DNA of 64,000 bases, taken from NCBI RefSeq assembly GCF_014697355.1, contig NZ_JACJRQ010000014.1, forward strand, positions 124,001 to 188,000. Direction: 5' to 3'. Numbering within the stretch: the stretch's first letter is position 1; each line of letters starts with the position of its first letter. Of the stretch, positions 16,569 to 25,225 are shown piece after piece. The position numbers and the translations under genes are program-made. Below the pieces are notes generated by a model. That model did not search any database, had not been told where the DNA came from, and saw only the letters and a list, made by a program, of their open reading frames with translations. Origin of the DNA: Nostoc calcicola FACHB-3891. Its GTDB lineage: Bacteria; Cyanobacteriota; Cyanobacteriia; Cyanobacteriales; Nostocaceae.

Positions 16569-18899
16569 ATGGGTAAGTTAGTAGTTCTGAAATTCGCAGA
16601 GGGTAGTTTTGAGCAGGGGTTTGCTGTTACCCTCCAAATTGGTGAAGAACAGGAGCGTGCGACAACAGAAATCACAGGGAAATTACCTCCATTTCCCGAA
16701 ATGCCGCTCTACTACAGTCATTGGCAGTCTAGTTATCGGCAGATAGGCAATCGTTATCGCCTCTATGCTGAGCAAATGCAGGTGACGAATGTATCAATGA
16801 TCCAAGACTGCGAAAACACTTCTCATATTTTGCGGGCACGCTTTAATACCTGGCTGCGGGCGGAAGAATTTCGCTCTGTCAGAGAAAAATGGTTAGAAAG
16901 ATTGTCGTCCACGGAAGAAGTGCGGGTAATTTTACAAACAGAAAATAGCCAATTACAGCTATTACCCTGGCATTTATGGGAGTTGTTAGAACGCTACCCC
17001 AAGGCTGAAATCGCTCTTGCTTCACCAACTTACGATCGCATCCACAAGTCACGCACTGCAAATCCTTTAGTCAACATTTTGGCAATTGTTGGTAATAGCC
17101 AAGGAATTGACACCCAAGCAGATCGAGCTTTATTGCAACAGTGTAGCAATGCCGAAGTCACTTTTATCGTCGAACCACAGCGCAAGGAATTAACTGAACA
17201 TCTCTGGGGAAAAAACTGGGACATTCTCTTCTTTGCCGGACATAGTTCTAGTCAAGGAAACGGAGAAAGCGGACGAATTTACCTGAATAAAACTGATAGT
17301 CTGACCATTGGCGAGTTAAAGTATGCTCTGAGAAAAGCCATTGAAAATGGTTTGCAACTGGCTATATTCAATTCCTGCGATGGATTGGGATTGGCGCGAG
17401 AATTGGCCGATTTGCAGATTCCTCAGATAATTGTCATGCGCGAACCGGTTCCAGACCAAGTTGCTCAAGAGTTTTTAAAGTATTTTCTCCAAGGCTTTGC
17501 TAGTGGAGAGTCTCTATATCAATCAGTGCGCCAAGCGCGGGAACGGTTGCAAGGACTTGAAGACCGATTTCCTTGTGCGACTTGGCTACCAGTGATTTGC
17601 CAAAATCCAGCCCAGATGCCCCCCACTTGGGATGAATTAAGGTCTACAGAAATTGAAGAGATACCGAATTCACCTCCATCCATCAAACGCAGATTTAGCA
17701 TCGCTTTGTCATTGAGTGTGGCAGTTACAGCCTTGGTTTTTGGGGCGAGGTTGGTGGGAATGCTGGAAAATCCAGAATTTCAAGCCTTTGACCAGATGGT
17801 GCGATTGCGTCCACCAGAAGGAATTGATCCCCGACTGCTGATAATCACCATTGACGATGATGATTTGGCAACTCAAAGAAAAAATGGTGAGGCCTTAATC
17901 GGAGCTTCGATTTCCGAAAAATCTCTCAATAAACTTCTAGAAAAACTTAATCAGTACCAACCTAGAGCGATCGGCTTAGATATCTACCGTGATTTTAAAG
18001 CCAAAGACCCAGATTTAATTACTCGTTTGAAAAAAACTCCCAACTTGATTGGCATATGTAAAGGAAGCGATGGCACAGCCAATATCGGAGGTATTCAGCC
18101 GCCACCAGAAATTCCGACAACAAATCTGGGATTCAGTGACTTTATTCATGACCGTGATGGAGTTATCCGTCGCCATCTTTTATTCATGAACCAAGAGGCG
18201 ACATCATTGTGTTCTGCCTCTTACTCATTCAGTCTACAACTGGCTTCGCTCTATCTGAGTCCTTCAGGAATTGGAGTCAAGTTCACCCCCGAAGGAAATT
18301 TGCAGCTGGGTAAGACTGTTTTTCAAAATCTGAACCCTCGTAGTGGTGGCTATCAAAATATTGATGCCAATGGCGGTCAAATCTTACTCAACTACCGTTC
18401 CCCAAAGGAAATCGCCGAACAGGTGAAGCTAACCAAATTTTTATCTAGTCCGGTTAATCCCTATGCTATCAAAGACCGGATTGTTTTGATTGGTGTGGTG
18501 TCAAGAGGGGATTCTCCAGATACCTGGCCGACACCCTACGGAGTTCCCTTGGACGAGCAAATGCCAGGAGTCTTGATACAGGCCCATATGATTAGCCAAA
18601 TTCTCAGTGCTGTGGAAGATGGCCGTCCATTGCTGCGGGTTTGGTCGCTGTGGCTTGAAGTGGCCTGGATTTGGGGTTGGTCTGTGGTGGGAGGAGTCCT
18701 AGCTTGGCGAAACCTTTCACTTGGCTGGTTGGCATTGGCAGTTGGTGTTGCCTCTAGTGTTCTGTATGTAGCTTGCTTTGGTCTATTAATTTGGGGTGCT
18801 TGGGTGCCTTTTGTCCCCTCAGCTTTATCCTTAGTAGCCACCGTTGGCTTGATGTCAATTTATAATTCCAAAACAAAAATTCGTAGTTCAAATAGTTAG
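16569..18899 (+). CDS. CHAT-domain/CHASE2-domain membrane protein
   Basis: 776 residues. The N-terminal half contains a caspase-like CHAT domain: catalytic-type His in LFFAGHSSS (His225) and Cys in AIFNSCDGLG (Cys270), followed by ATWLPVICQNP. After a membrane anchor (about 375-395) comes an extracytoplasmic CHASE2 sensor (FQAFDQMVRLRPPEGIDPRLLIITIDDDDL; RAIGLDIYRDF; DRIVLIGVVS; PGVLIQAHMISQIL). Three C-terminal membrane helices follow (VAWIWGWSVVGGVLAW, LALAVGVASSVLYVACF, WVPFVPSALSLVATVGLM). The arrangement suggests an external cue, sensed by CHASE2, controlling a cytoplasmic protease-like CHAT module. The substrate is unknown; DUF1822 and DUF928 neighbours are candidate partners. Confidence 0.9.
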   Translation: MGKLVVLKFAEGSFEQGFAVTLQIGEEQERATTEITGKLPPFPEMPLYYSHWQSSYRQIGNRYRLYAEQMQVTNVSMIQDCENTSHILRARFNTWLRAEEFRSVREKWLERLSSTEEVRVILQTENSQLQLLPWHLWELLERYPKAEIALASPTYDRIHKSRTANPLVNILAIVGNSQGIDTQADRALLQQCSNAEVTFIVEPQRKELTEHLWGKNWDILFFAGHSSSQGNGESGRIYLNKTDSLTIGELKYALRKAIENGLQLAIFNSCDGLGLARELADLQIPQIIVMREPVPDQVAQEFLKYFLQGFASGESLYQSVRQARERLQGLEDRFPCATWLPVICQNPAQMPPTWDELRSTEIEEIPNSPPSIKRRFSIALSLSVAVTALVFGARLVGMLENPEFQAFDQMVRLRPPEGIDPRLLIITIDDDDLATQRKNGEALIGASISEKSLNKLLEKLNQYQPRAIGLDIYRDFKAKDPDLITRLKKTPNLIGICKGSDGTANIGGIQPPPEIPTTNLGFSDFIHDRDGVIRRHLLFMNQEATSLCSASYSFSLQLASLYLSPSGIGVKFTPEGNLQLGKTVFQNLNPRSGGYQNIDANGGQILLNYRSPKEIAEQVKLTKFLSSPVNPYAIKDRIVLIGVVSRGDSPDTWPTPYGVPLDEQMPGVLIQAHMISQILSAVEDGRPLLRVWSLWLEVAWIWGWSVVGGVLAWRNLSLGWLALAVGVASSVLYVACFGLLIWGAWVPFVPSALSLVATVGLMSIYNSKTKIRSSNS

Positions 18900-18904
18900 G
18901 GAGT

Positions 18905-19050
18905 GGGGAGTGGGGAGATGAGGGAGATGAGGGAGATGGGGGAGATGAGGAGGTAGGGGAAAAGGTTAAAGGGTAAAGGGTAAAGGGATAAATTTAACCT
19001 TTCCCCCTTACCCCTTTCCCTTTCCCCCTTCCTAATGCCCAATGCCCAAT
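18905..19050 (+). repeat. Left copy of an inverted ~140-bp repeat flanking the DUF928 gene
   Basis: Plus-strand order: GTGGGGAGATGAGGGAGATG units, GTAGGGGAAAAGGTTAAAGGGTAAAGGG units, AAATTTAACCTTTCCCCC, then CCTAATGCCCAATGCCC. The reverse complement of 19925-20064 gives the same order and almost the same sequence. It also contains an AAAGGTTAAA / TTTAACCTTT self-complementary core. Confidence 0.75.
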
Positions 19051-19097
19051 CCAAAATCTAAAATCTAAAATCCAAAATCCTATGGGGTGATGTTTTT

Positions 19098-19913
19098 ATG
19101 AAGTTTAATTTACAACCGATAAAACTATTTTTAGTACTAGGTTTGAGCTGTACGAGTCTGCTAGTTAGCCAGACTTCGAGTCTTGGTCGTGGATTTGGCG
19201 ATCGCTCTCATTCTAAAATGATTGTTGCTCAAACTCCAACCTTTCAACAACCTCCAGTTCCACCTGGTCGCGCTCCTGGAGGACGCGTCCGGGGCGGGGC
19301 GACGCGAGGAGGAGATTTTGCCTGTCCAGCTACTACACCTGACCTCACGGCTTTAGTGCCGTTTACTGAGGAAGCTGATGCAGTGGTTAATGTCTGGGCG
19401 CAGACGACCTTAGAACATCCAAGTTGGTTTTTCTATGTGCCATATACCAAGAATGTGGCTAGTGCAGTGGAATTTGTGCTGCAAGAAAATACGGACTCTA
19501 AGGACTCTAAGGAGATTTACCGAAAAACCATCGCTTTACCAGATAAGCCAGGAGTAATACAGGTTTCTCTACCTAGCACTGCTCCCGCCTTGGCACTCAA
19601 CAAACAATACCGTTGGTTTTTCAGCATCAACTGCGATAAACGCAAAAATGCCCCCTGGACTTTCGTTGAAGGGGTAATACAACGAGTTGACTTGAGTCAA
19701 TCAATAGTTAAAGAACTGGAAACGGCAGAACCTCTAAAGCGCTATGCAATCTATGCCCAAAATGGCATATGGTACGAGGCACTGGCAACACTGGCTCAAC
19801 TGCGTCAGAAAAATCCCAAAGATACCGCAGTTGAGGCGCAGTGGCAGAATTTGCTAGCAAGTATCCGCTTAGATGATGTTGCTAAAAAACCCCTTCTGTT
19901 GGACAAACCTTAG
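19098..19913 (+). CDS. DUF928 family exported protein
   Basis: 271 residues with a signal peptide (IKLFLVLGLSCTSLLVSQTSS, residues 9-29) and then a Pro/Gly/Arg-rich linker (PPGRAPGGRVRGGATRGG). The DUF928 core follows: CPATTPDLTALVPF, WFFYVPYT, AVEFVLQENTDS, KQYRWFFSINC, then GIWYEALATLAQLR. DUF928 is a cyanobacterial periplasmic family of unknown function that is often found near CHASE2/CHAT genes. Here it is third in that arrangement but separated from the CHAT-CHASE2 gene by a 150-bp repeat, and it is bracketed by inverted copies of that repeat. Confidence 0.88.
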   Translation: MKFNLQPIKLFLVLGLSCTSLLVSQTSSLGRGFGDRSHSKMIVAQTPTFQQPPVPPGRAPGGRVRGGATRGGDFACPATTPDLTALVPFTEEADAVVNVWAQTTLEHPSWFFYVPYTKNVASAVEFVLQENTDSKDSKEIYRKTIALPDKPGVIQVSLPSTAPALALNKQYRWFFSINCDKRKNAPWTFVEGVIQRVDLSQSIVKELETAEPLKRYAIYAQNGIWYEALATLAQLRQKNPKDTAVEAQWQNLLASIRLDDVAKKPLLLDKP

Positions 19914-19924
19914 ACTTTGGGGCA

Positions 19925-20064
19925 CGGGGCATTGGGCATTAGGAAGGGGGAAAGGGAAAGGGGTAAGGGGGAAAGGTTAAATTTATTATCCCTTTACCCT
20001 TTACCCTTTAACCTTTTCCCCTACCTCCCCATCTCCCTCATCTCCACACTCCCCACTCCCACTC
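19925..20064 (-). repeat. Right copy of the inverted repeat flanking the DUF928 gene
   Basis: Reverse-complement counterpart of 18905-19050, with the GGGCATTAGGAAGGGGGAAAGG end nearest the gene. It fills the gap between the DUF928 and prlC stops, so may also serve as a transcription end for both convergent genes. A related but rearranged tract occurs at 51962-52140. Confidence 0.72.
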
Positions 20065-20065
20065 C

Positions 20066-22168
20066 CTACTCAGCGCTGACTAAACCATTGTGCCTGAGTA
20101 GAGCGATCGTACTTGGTTCACGACCTCGAAAAGTTTTAAAGACCTGCATTGGATGCTTCCCACCACCGAGTGCCAATACGGTATCTCGATAATGCCGTCC
20201 TGTAACTTTTATCGCTTCTTCATTTTCTAATCCAGCTTCTTCAAAAGCGGCAAAAGCATCAGCACTAAGTACCTCAGCCCATTTGTAACTGTAATAACCC
20301 GCTGCATAACCACCCTCAAAAATGTGCCCAAAAGCACATAGCATTGAATCTTCTGGAAGTGGTGGTAAAACGGTAGTCGTCTTAGCTATACGCTGACGCA
20401 CATCTGCTGGGCTTTCATCACTATCGGGACGATAGCGGTAGTGTAGTTCTAAATCAACGGTGCTAAAGTGAAGCTGCCGCAACATGGCAGTACCACTCAT
20501 ATAATTACGCGCTGCTAGCAGTTTTTGATAATAATGTTCTGGTAGAGCTTCCCCAGTTTCGTAATGCTTGGCCATGCCAAATAAAGTCAGCCGTTCATAG
20601 CACCAGTTTTCCATAAACTGACTAGGTAGTTCCACTGCGTCCCATTCCACATTGTTGATGCCTGCGGCTCCAGCATAATCAACCTTGGTAAGCATGTGGT
20701 GTAATCCATGACCAAACTCGTGAAATAAAGTCTCTACTTCATAGAAAGTCATTAAACTAGGTTTGCCATCTACTGGCGGAGTTTGGTTACATATCAAGTA
20801 ACTCACAGGTAAGCGGATGCTAGTTACACCATTTTCTGTGATTTTGGCCCGATTGATGCATACATCCATCCAAGCACCACCGCGTTTTTCTGCGGGACGG
20901 CTATAGGGATCTAGGTAGAAATAAGCTATGGGAGAACCAGTTTCATCAGCAATTTGGAAATAACGGACATCCTCATGCCATACTGGGGCTTGACCATCAG
21001 CAGGGGTGACGGTAACGCCAAATAACCGCTTCACAAGTCCAAATAAGCCATCTAGTACTTGAGGAAGGGGAAAGTAGGGACGTAATTCTTCAGCGGTAAA
21101 AGCAAATTTTGCTTCTCGTTGGCGTTCTGCCCAAAAGCTGATATCCCAGTGTTTTAAATTCTGATATTGTTCTCCATGTGATGCGGCGAAAGCTTGGAGT
21201 TCTCCTAAGTCTTTGACAGCAGCATCATAACTAGCTTGACGTAGTTCTTCTAATAATGCTTCCACTGCTTCAACATTAGGAGCCATTTTACTGGCAAGGC
21301 TCAATTCGGCATAACTCCCAAAGCCAAGTAAATCTGCGAGTTCTTGCCGTAACTCCAAAATCCGCTTAATTAAAGGGTTATTATCTAAATCGCCAGTAGA
21401 AGCACGGGTGATATAAGCCTTGTAAAGCTTTTGGCGTAAATCTCGGCTGGTGCTATGCTGCATGAAAGGCCCGTAGCAGGGAAAGTCCAAGGTAATACGC
21501 CAAGGACCATTTTCTGGTGTAGCGTTGATTTCACCAGCCTCACGAGCAGCTTGTGCTGCTAAACTCACTAAGCTTGGGGGTAGTCCGTCAATTTCTGCTT
21601 TTTTTGTCAGGGTTAAGCTAAAAGCTTTAGTCGCATCCAGTACATGGTTAGAGAATTTGGTAGAAAGTTCTGCTAATTCCATCTGGATGATATTGAAACG
21701 CTCTCTCGCTTCTCCTTCTAAGCCAACGCCAGAAAGTTCTGCATCTCGAATGGCAGCTTCTACAATCCGCTGTTGGGCTGGTTCTAAAGTTGCCCAACTA
21801 TCACTGGCACGGAGTACTTTAAAAGCACTGTAGATGGGTTGGCTTTGACCGAGCTTATTGATAAATTGTATTACCTGTGGCTGTATGGTTTCATGAGCTT
21901 CTCGCAGTTCAGGGCTATTTTTAACCCCCATTAAATGATTCACTGCCCCCCAACTCCAGGTAAGCCGTTCAGTCAGCTTTTCTAAAGGTTCTACTAAACC
22001 TTCCCAAGTAGGCTCTACATTAGCCTCTAAAGCTGCAAGTTGCTGGTCAAGTTCTGCCAGCAATTGGTTAAAGGCTGGTACTACTCGTTCTGGTTTAATC
22101 TCTGCAAAGGGAGGTAGGCCAGTGCCTTGGAGTAAAGGATTGTCAAAAAGAATGGTACTTGCACTCAT
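20066..22168 (-). CDS. prlC: Oligopeptidase A (M3 metallopeptidase)
   Basis: A 700-residue cytoplasmic zinc peptidase that degrades short peptides, including cleaved signal peptides. The zinc site LFHEFGHGLHHML (HExxH) lies about residue 470, with the downstream Glu in NVEWDAVELPSQFMENW. N-terminal signature: NPLLQGTGLPPFAEIKPERVVPAF. C-terminal M3 block: FGHIFEGGYAAGYYSYKWAEVLSADAFAAF. Length is normal for PrlC/OpdA. ATG start at 22168. It converges on the DUF928 gene across the repeat at 19925-20064. Confidence 0.95.
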   Translation of the reverse strand: MSASTILFDNPLLQGTGLPPFAEIKPERVVPAFNQLLAELDQQLAALEANVEPTWEGLVEPLEKLTERLTWSWGAVNHLMGVKNSPELREAHETIQPQVIQFINKLGQSQPIYSAFKVLRASDSWATLEPAQQRIVEAAIRDAELSGVGLEGEARERFNIIQMELAELSTKFSNHVLDATKAFSLTLTKKAEIDGLPPSLVSLAAQAAREAGEINATPENGPWRITLDFPCYGPFMQHSTSRDLRQKLYKAYITRASTGDLDNNPLIKRILELRQELADLLGFGSYAELSLASKMAPNVEAVEALLEELRQASYDAAVKDLGELQAFAASHGEQYQNLKHWDISFWAERQREAKFAFTAEELRPYFPLPQVLDGLFGLVKRLFGVTVTPADGQAPVWHEDVRYFQIADETGSPIAYFYLDPYSRPAEKRGGAWMDVCINRAKITENGVTSIRLPVSYLICNQTPPVDGKPSLMTFYEVETLFHEFGHGLHHMLTKVDYAGAAGINNVEWDAVELPSQFMENWCYERLTLFGMAKHYETGEALPEHYYQKLLAARNYMSGTAMLRQLHFSTVDLELHYRYRPDSDESPADVRQRIAKTTTVLPPLPEDSMLCAFGHIFEGGYAAGYYSYKWAEVLSADAFAAFEEAGLENEEAIKVTGRHYRDTVLALGGGKHPMQVFKTFRGREPSTIALLRHNGLVSAE

Positions 22169-22404
22169 GTTTTTCTCTGAACTGCGGACGAATAAAAATC
22201 AACAATGATTTTTATTTATATATATTTATATATCTTCTAATGTAGCGATCGCTGTGCTATTTAGTCTCGCCATTTTGGCAAAATAAAAACTACTTGGGCA
22301 TTGGGCATTGGGAAGAAGCAGGCGGGCAGGGGGCGGGGGGCAGAGGGGAAGATTTTCTCCCCTGCTCCTTCTACTCCCCGATCTCCCCATCACCCCATGC
22401 CCCA

Positions 22405-23076
22405 CTAGTCACCTACAACCAGGGCGATCGCAAAGCCATCGTATCCTTTGCTACCCACTGTCTGGAGCGCGGTGGCACTCACACGCGGCTCAGATGCCAG
22501 CAGTTCGTTGAAGCTACGTACACCTTGGACGTTGGCATCGCCACTGGCTGTATCAATTACTGCCCCGTTCCGAACGATATTATCAGCAATAATCAGGCTA
22601 CCTCGACGGGACAGTTTCAGCGCCCAGGCTAGATAATCAGGATTGTTTGGCTTGTCGGCGTCGATAAATATCAGGTCAAATGGACTGCGACCTTCGGCGG
22701 CGAGTTGTGGCAATGTAGAAAGTGCTTGCCCAAGGCGCAATTCAACTACATCGCTCAGACCGGCGCGTACAATGTTGCTCTGGGCAACTTCGGCGTGTTT
22801 AGTATTGGCTTCCAGCGTAATTAAGTAACCATCTTTGGGTAGTGCCCGCGCTAACCAGATTGTGCTGTAGCCGCCCAAAGTACCAATCTCTAGGATGGTA
22901 CGTGCGCCTTGGAGTTGCGCCAACAACAGCAGTAGCTTACCTTGATTCGGCGAAACATTGTGCGGTGGCAGACCAGCCGCAGCGCTGGTTTCGAGTACTG
23001 CATCTAGCACGGAGTCGGAAGGTACAAACAAATCGGTGAGGTAAAGGTCAACGGCAGTCCATTGTTCCTGAGTCAT
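22405..23076 (-). CDS. Class I SAM-dependent O-methyltransferase
   Basis: A 223-residue protein of the Methyltransf_3 (caffeoyl-CoA/catechol O-methyltransferase-like) family. SAM motif I is RTILEIGTLGGYSTIWLARAL. The acidic ribose ligand is in LITLEANTKHAEVA, the metal-binding block is DLIFIDADKPNNPDYLAWAL, and SLIIADNIVRNGAV follows. The N-terminal LPPHNVSPNQGKLLLLLAQ matches the family. It is probably a divalent-cation-dependent O-methyltransferase of small hydroxylated aromatics; the substrate is unknown. It lies upstream of prlC and downstream of mtnA on the same strand with repeat-containing gaps, so an operon is not certain. Confidence 0.88.
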   Translation of the reverse strand: MTQEQWTAVDLYLTDLFVPSDSVLDAVLETSAAAGLPPHNVSPNQGKLLLLLAQLQGARTILEIGTLGGYSTIWLARALPKDGYLITLEANTKHAEVAQSNIVRAGLSDVVELRLGQALSTLPQLAAEGRSPFDLIFIDADKPNNPDYLAWALKLSRRGSLIIADNIVRNGAVIDTASGDANVQGVRSFNELLASEPRVSATALQTVGSKGYDGFAIALVVGD

Positions 23077-23153
23077 GATAGAGGGAGTAGAGAGTAGGGA
23101 ATGGCGAGTGGGGAGTGCTGCCGAATACTTTCAATATAATTACGAATTACGAA

Positions 23154-24215
23154 TCACACTACTTGCTTTACCTGGGATTTTGCCAACTCACTAGGTGCGA
23201 TCGCTCCATTTTCTGTAATGATGGCTGTAATCAATTCGGCTGGGGTGACATCAAATGCTGGGTTATAAAAATCTATACCCGCTGGTGTAAGAATAGTATC
23301 GCCGACTTGATAGATTTCTGTGGGATCGCGTTCTTCAATGGGAATTTTGCTGCCATCGGCTAATTCAAAATCAACGGTGGAAAGGGGTGCAGCGACAAAG
23401 AAGGGGATATTATGGGCTTTAGCTGCGATCGCCACACTGTATGTCCCAATTTTATTAGCAGTGTCGCCGTTAGCGGCAATGCGATCGGCACCCACAACTA
23501 CTGCATGAATCAAACCCTGTTTCATGCAATGGGCTGCCATGTTATCAGTAATTAATGTCACTGGAATACCTTCTTGGACGCATTCCCAAGTGGTGAGTTT
23601 TGCGCCTTGCAAACGCGGACGAGTTTCGTCGGCAAACAAACGCCCTAAACGTCCTTCTCTCCAAGCAGAACGCACGACACCCAAAGCTGTACCATAACCA
23701 GCAGTAGCTAATGCCCCGGCGTTACAGTGGGTAAGTAATGTCAGCTTTTCTGGGGTACTAGGCAAGACTGCCAAACCATGATCGCCGATCGCCTGACAAG
23801 TTTGCAAATCTTCAATGTTGATTGCTTGGGCAGTTTCCAAGAGAATTTGCTTGATTTCTTCGACTGTTCCCAGGGTTTCGTAGGCAATTTTGAGCATTTG
23901 GCTAATTGCCCAAAATAAATTTACCGCTGTGGGACGAGTAGAACGTAATAACTGAGCAACTCGATCTAAGTGTTGCAGAAATTCGTGGCGATCGCTTGTT
24001 GCAATTTCCCGCGCACCAAGATACATTCCATATGCCGCAGCTACACCAATTGCAGGCGCACCCCGCACAATCATCGTTTTAATCGCCCGCGCCATATCTT
24101 CACTGCGGTGAATTTCCACGAATGCATATTCGTTGGGTAGGCGAGTTTGGTCAATCAGTGACACTGAGTCATTGTGCCAAATAACTGGATAAACCTGGTT
24201 TGTAGAATCTGTCAT
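23154..24215 (-). CDS. mtnA: S-methyl-5-thioribose-1-phosphate isomerase
   Basis: Methionine-salvage aldose-ketose isomerase converting MTR-1-P to MTRu-1-P. Visible motifs: [39 protein letters not shown] with the catalytic-type Cys, [37 protein letters not shown] with the catalytic Asp, and [22 protein letters not shown] start at ATG 24215 ([11 protein letters not shown], 353 residues); an in-frame TTG at 24227 would add four residues. No other salvage genes (mtnB, mtnC, mtnP) are nearby. Confidence 0.95.
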   Translation of the reverse strand: MTDSTNQVYPVIWHNDSVSLIDQTRLPNEYAFVEIHRSEDMARAIKTMIVRGAPAIGVAAAYGMYLGAREIATSDRHEFLQHLDRVAQLLRSTRPTAVNLFWAISQMLKIAYETLGTVEEIKQILLETAQAINIEDLQTCQAIGDHGLAVLPSTPEKLTLLTHCNAGALATAGYGTALGVVRSAWREGRLGRLFADETRPRLQGAKLTTWECVQEGIPVTLITDNMAAHCMKQGLIHAVVVGADRIAANGDTANKIGTYSVAIAAKAHNIPFFVAAPLSTVDFELADGSKIPIEERDPTEIYQVGDTILTPAGIDFYNPAFDVTPAELITAIITENGAIAPSELAKSQVKQVV

Positions 24216-24687
24216 AAAAATAGGCAATATTTTTTAATTGTTTTGAGAGAATAATAAAACAGTAGTCAGAATTCAAGATGGGCTACGCCCCGCTGCGCTA
24301 ACAGAATTCAGAATACTCTACCCATAAAGGGATAAAGTTTTAAGGCAAGAATATTTAATACTAGTTTCGCCCACTATTCCACTGCCTTTTAAACCAATAT
24401 TCACCATCGAGCCTGACTCCAATTTATACTGAATTCTGACTTCTGAGTTTTGAATTCTTCTTTAAAAAATTTTACAAATTGAAATTAAAGCGGTTTTTTG
24501 GTGAACAATTACACCTTGATTTTAATTTCTAAACATGGTCTAATTTTAGCAAAACTTCATCAAATTTTAAAATTTGATTGCGAAGCTTGGCTTCAAGTGG
24601 CTTTAACTAGCCTGGAAAAAGCTCCACAGCCGCCAAATGCAAGTTTGGTGAGTTGATACAAACTCAAGTTGAAAAAGGTGAAAAAAA
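24216..24687. other. Intergenic region with EcoRI-like short repeats
   Basis: 470 bp without a supportable gene. It contains scattered AGAATTCA / GAATTCTGA units and the imperfect palindrome GGGCTACGCCCCGCTGCGC (about 24279-24297), a common Nostoc repeat core. AAGGTGAAAAAAA just before 24688 is a plausible Shine-Dalgarno for the next gene. Confidence 0.45.
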
Positions 24688-25011
24688 GTGAGCTATAAAA
24701 TTATTTACGGAACAGTTACTGAAGACGGAACCAAACAGAGCGGAAAGGGTTTTCAAGTTGAATCACCGGAAGCAGGAACTTATGTTATTACTTTTTTAGA
24801 ATCTTTTGTTGAACCTCCCACCGTTGTAGCTACTTTAAAGGATTGGGGTGCCGATAATCAAATTGTTGTTAAGGACATAGCCACAAACAAAGCTCAAGTT
24901 AATATTTGGGATTTGGGAATTAAGCAACAATCAGGCGCAGCTTCTCCAGAACTGGCAGTGACCAAAGAAAAGTCTGCTTTTAATTTTATTGCGATCGGTG
25001 AAAGTAGTTAA
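24688..25011 (+). CDS. Hypothetical small beta-rich protein
   Basis: A 107-residue protein starting at GTG 24688 (MSYKIIYGTVTEDG), preceded by AAGGTGA. The composition alternates hydrophobic and polar residues (YVITFLESFVEPPTVVATLKDWG; NKAQVNIWDLG; SAFNFIAIGESS), suggesting a small beta sandwich. The G-F-x-V-x-S-P-x-x-G-T-Y-x-I-x-F pattern followed by PPTVVAT resembles repeated domains on bacterial collar, tail-fibre or lectin-like proteins, but I do not assign a family. No signal peptide. It stands alone between two repeat-containing gaps and faces the RTX gene tail-to-tail. Confidence 0.7.
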   Translation: MSYKIIYGTVTEDGTKQSGKGFQVESPEAGTYVITFLESFVEPPTVVATLKDWGADNQIVVKDIATNKAQVNIWDLGIKQQSGAASPELAVTKEKSAFNFIAIGESS

Positions 25012-25103
25012 AGGATTTCCAATAAATAAGTTACTACTAGTGGGGTGGGCCGGAAAGCCATTGGTGTCAAATTAAGCTCAAACCTTTGTCCCACAAACGT
25101 TAT

Positions 25104-25200
25104 AGATAGCTATTTTCATGTAAATAGACCACGCGGTAGGGGCACAGCAATGCTGTGCCCTTAGGACAGATGTGGTTCAAATACGTGAAAACTGCTGTAA
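25104..25200. repeat. Inverted-repeat element, ACCAC/GTGGT family (copy 1)
   Basis: An approximately 97-bp imperfect palindrome: ATAGCTATTTTCATGTAAATAGACCAC on the left pairs with GTGGTTCAAATACGTGAAAACTGCTGTAA on the right. The core is GGGGCACAGCAATGCTGTGCCC. It lies 25 bp after the RTX-gene stop and could act as its terminator. Related copies are at 29291-29387 and 39146-39245. Confidence 0.7.
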
Positions 25201-25225
25201 CATTTGGAATTAGAGCCAAATCGTA

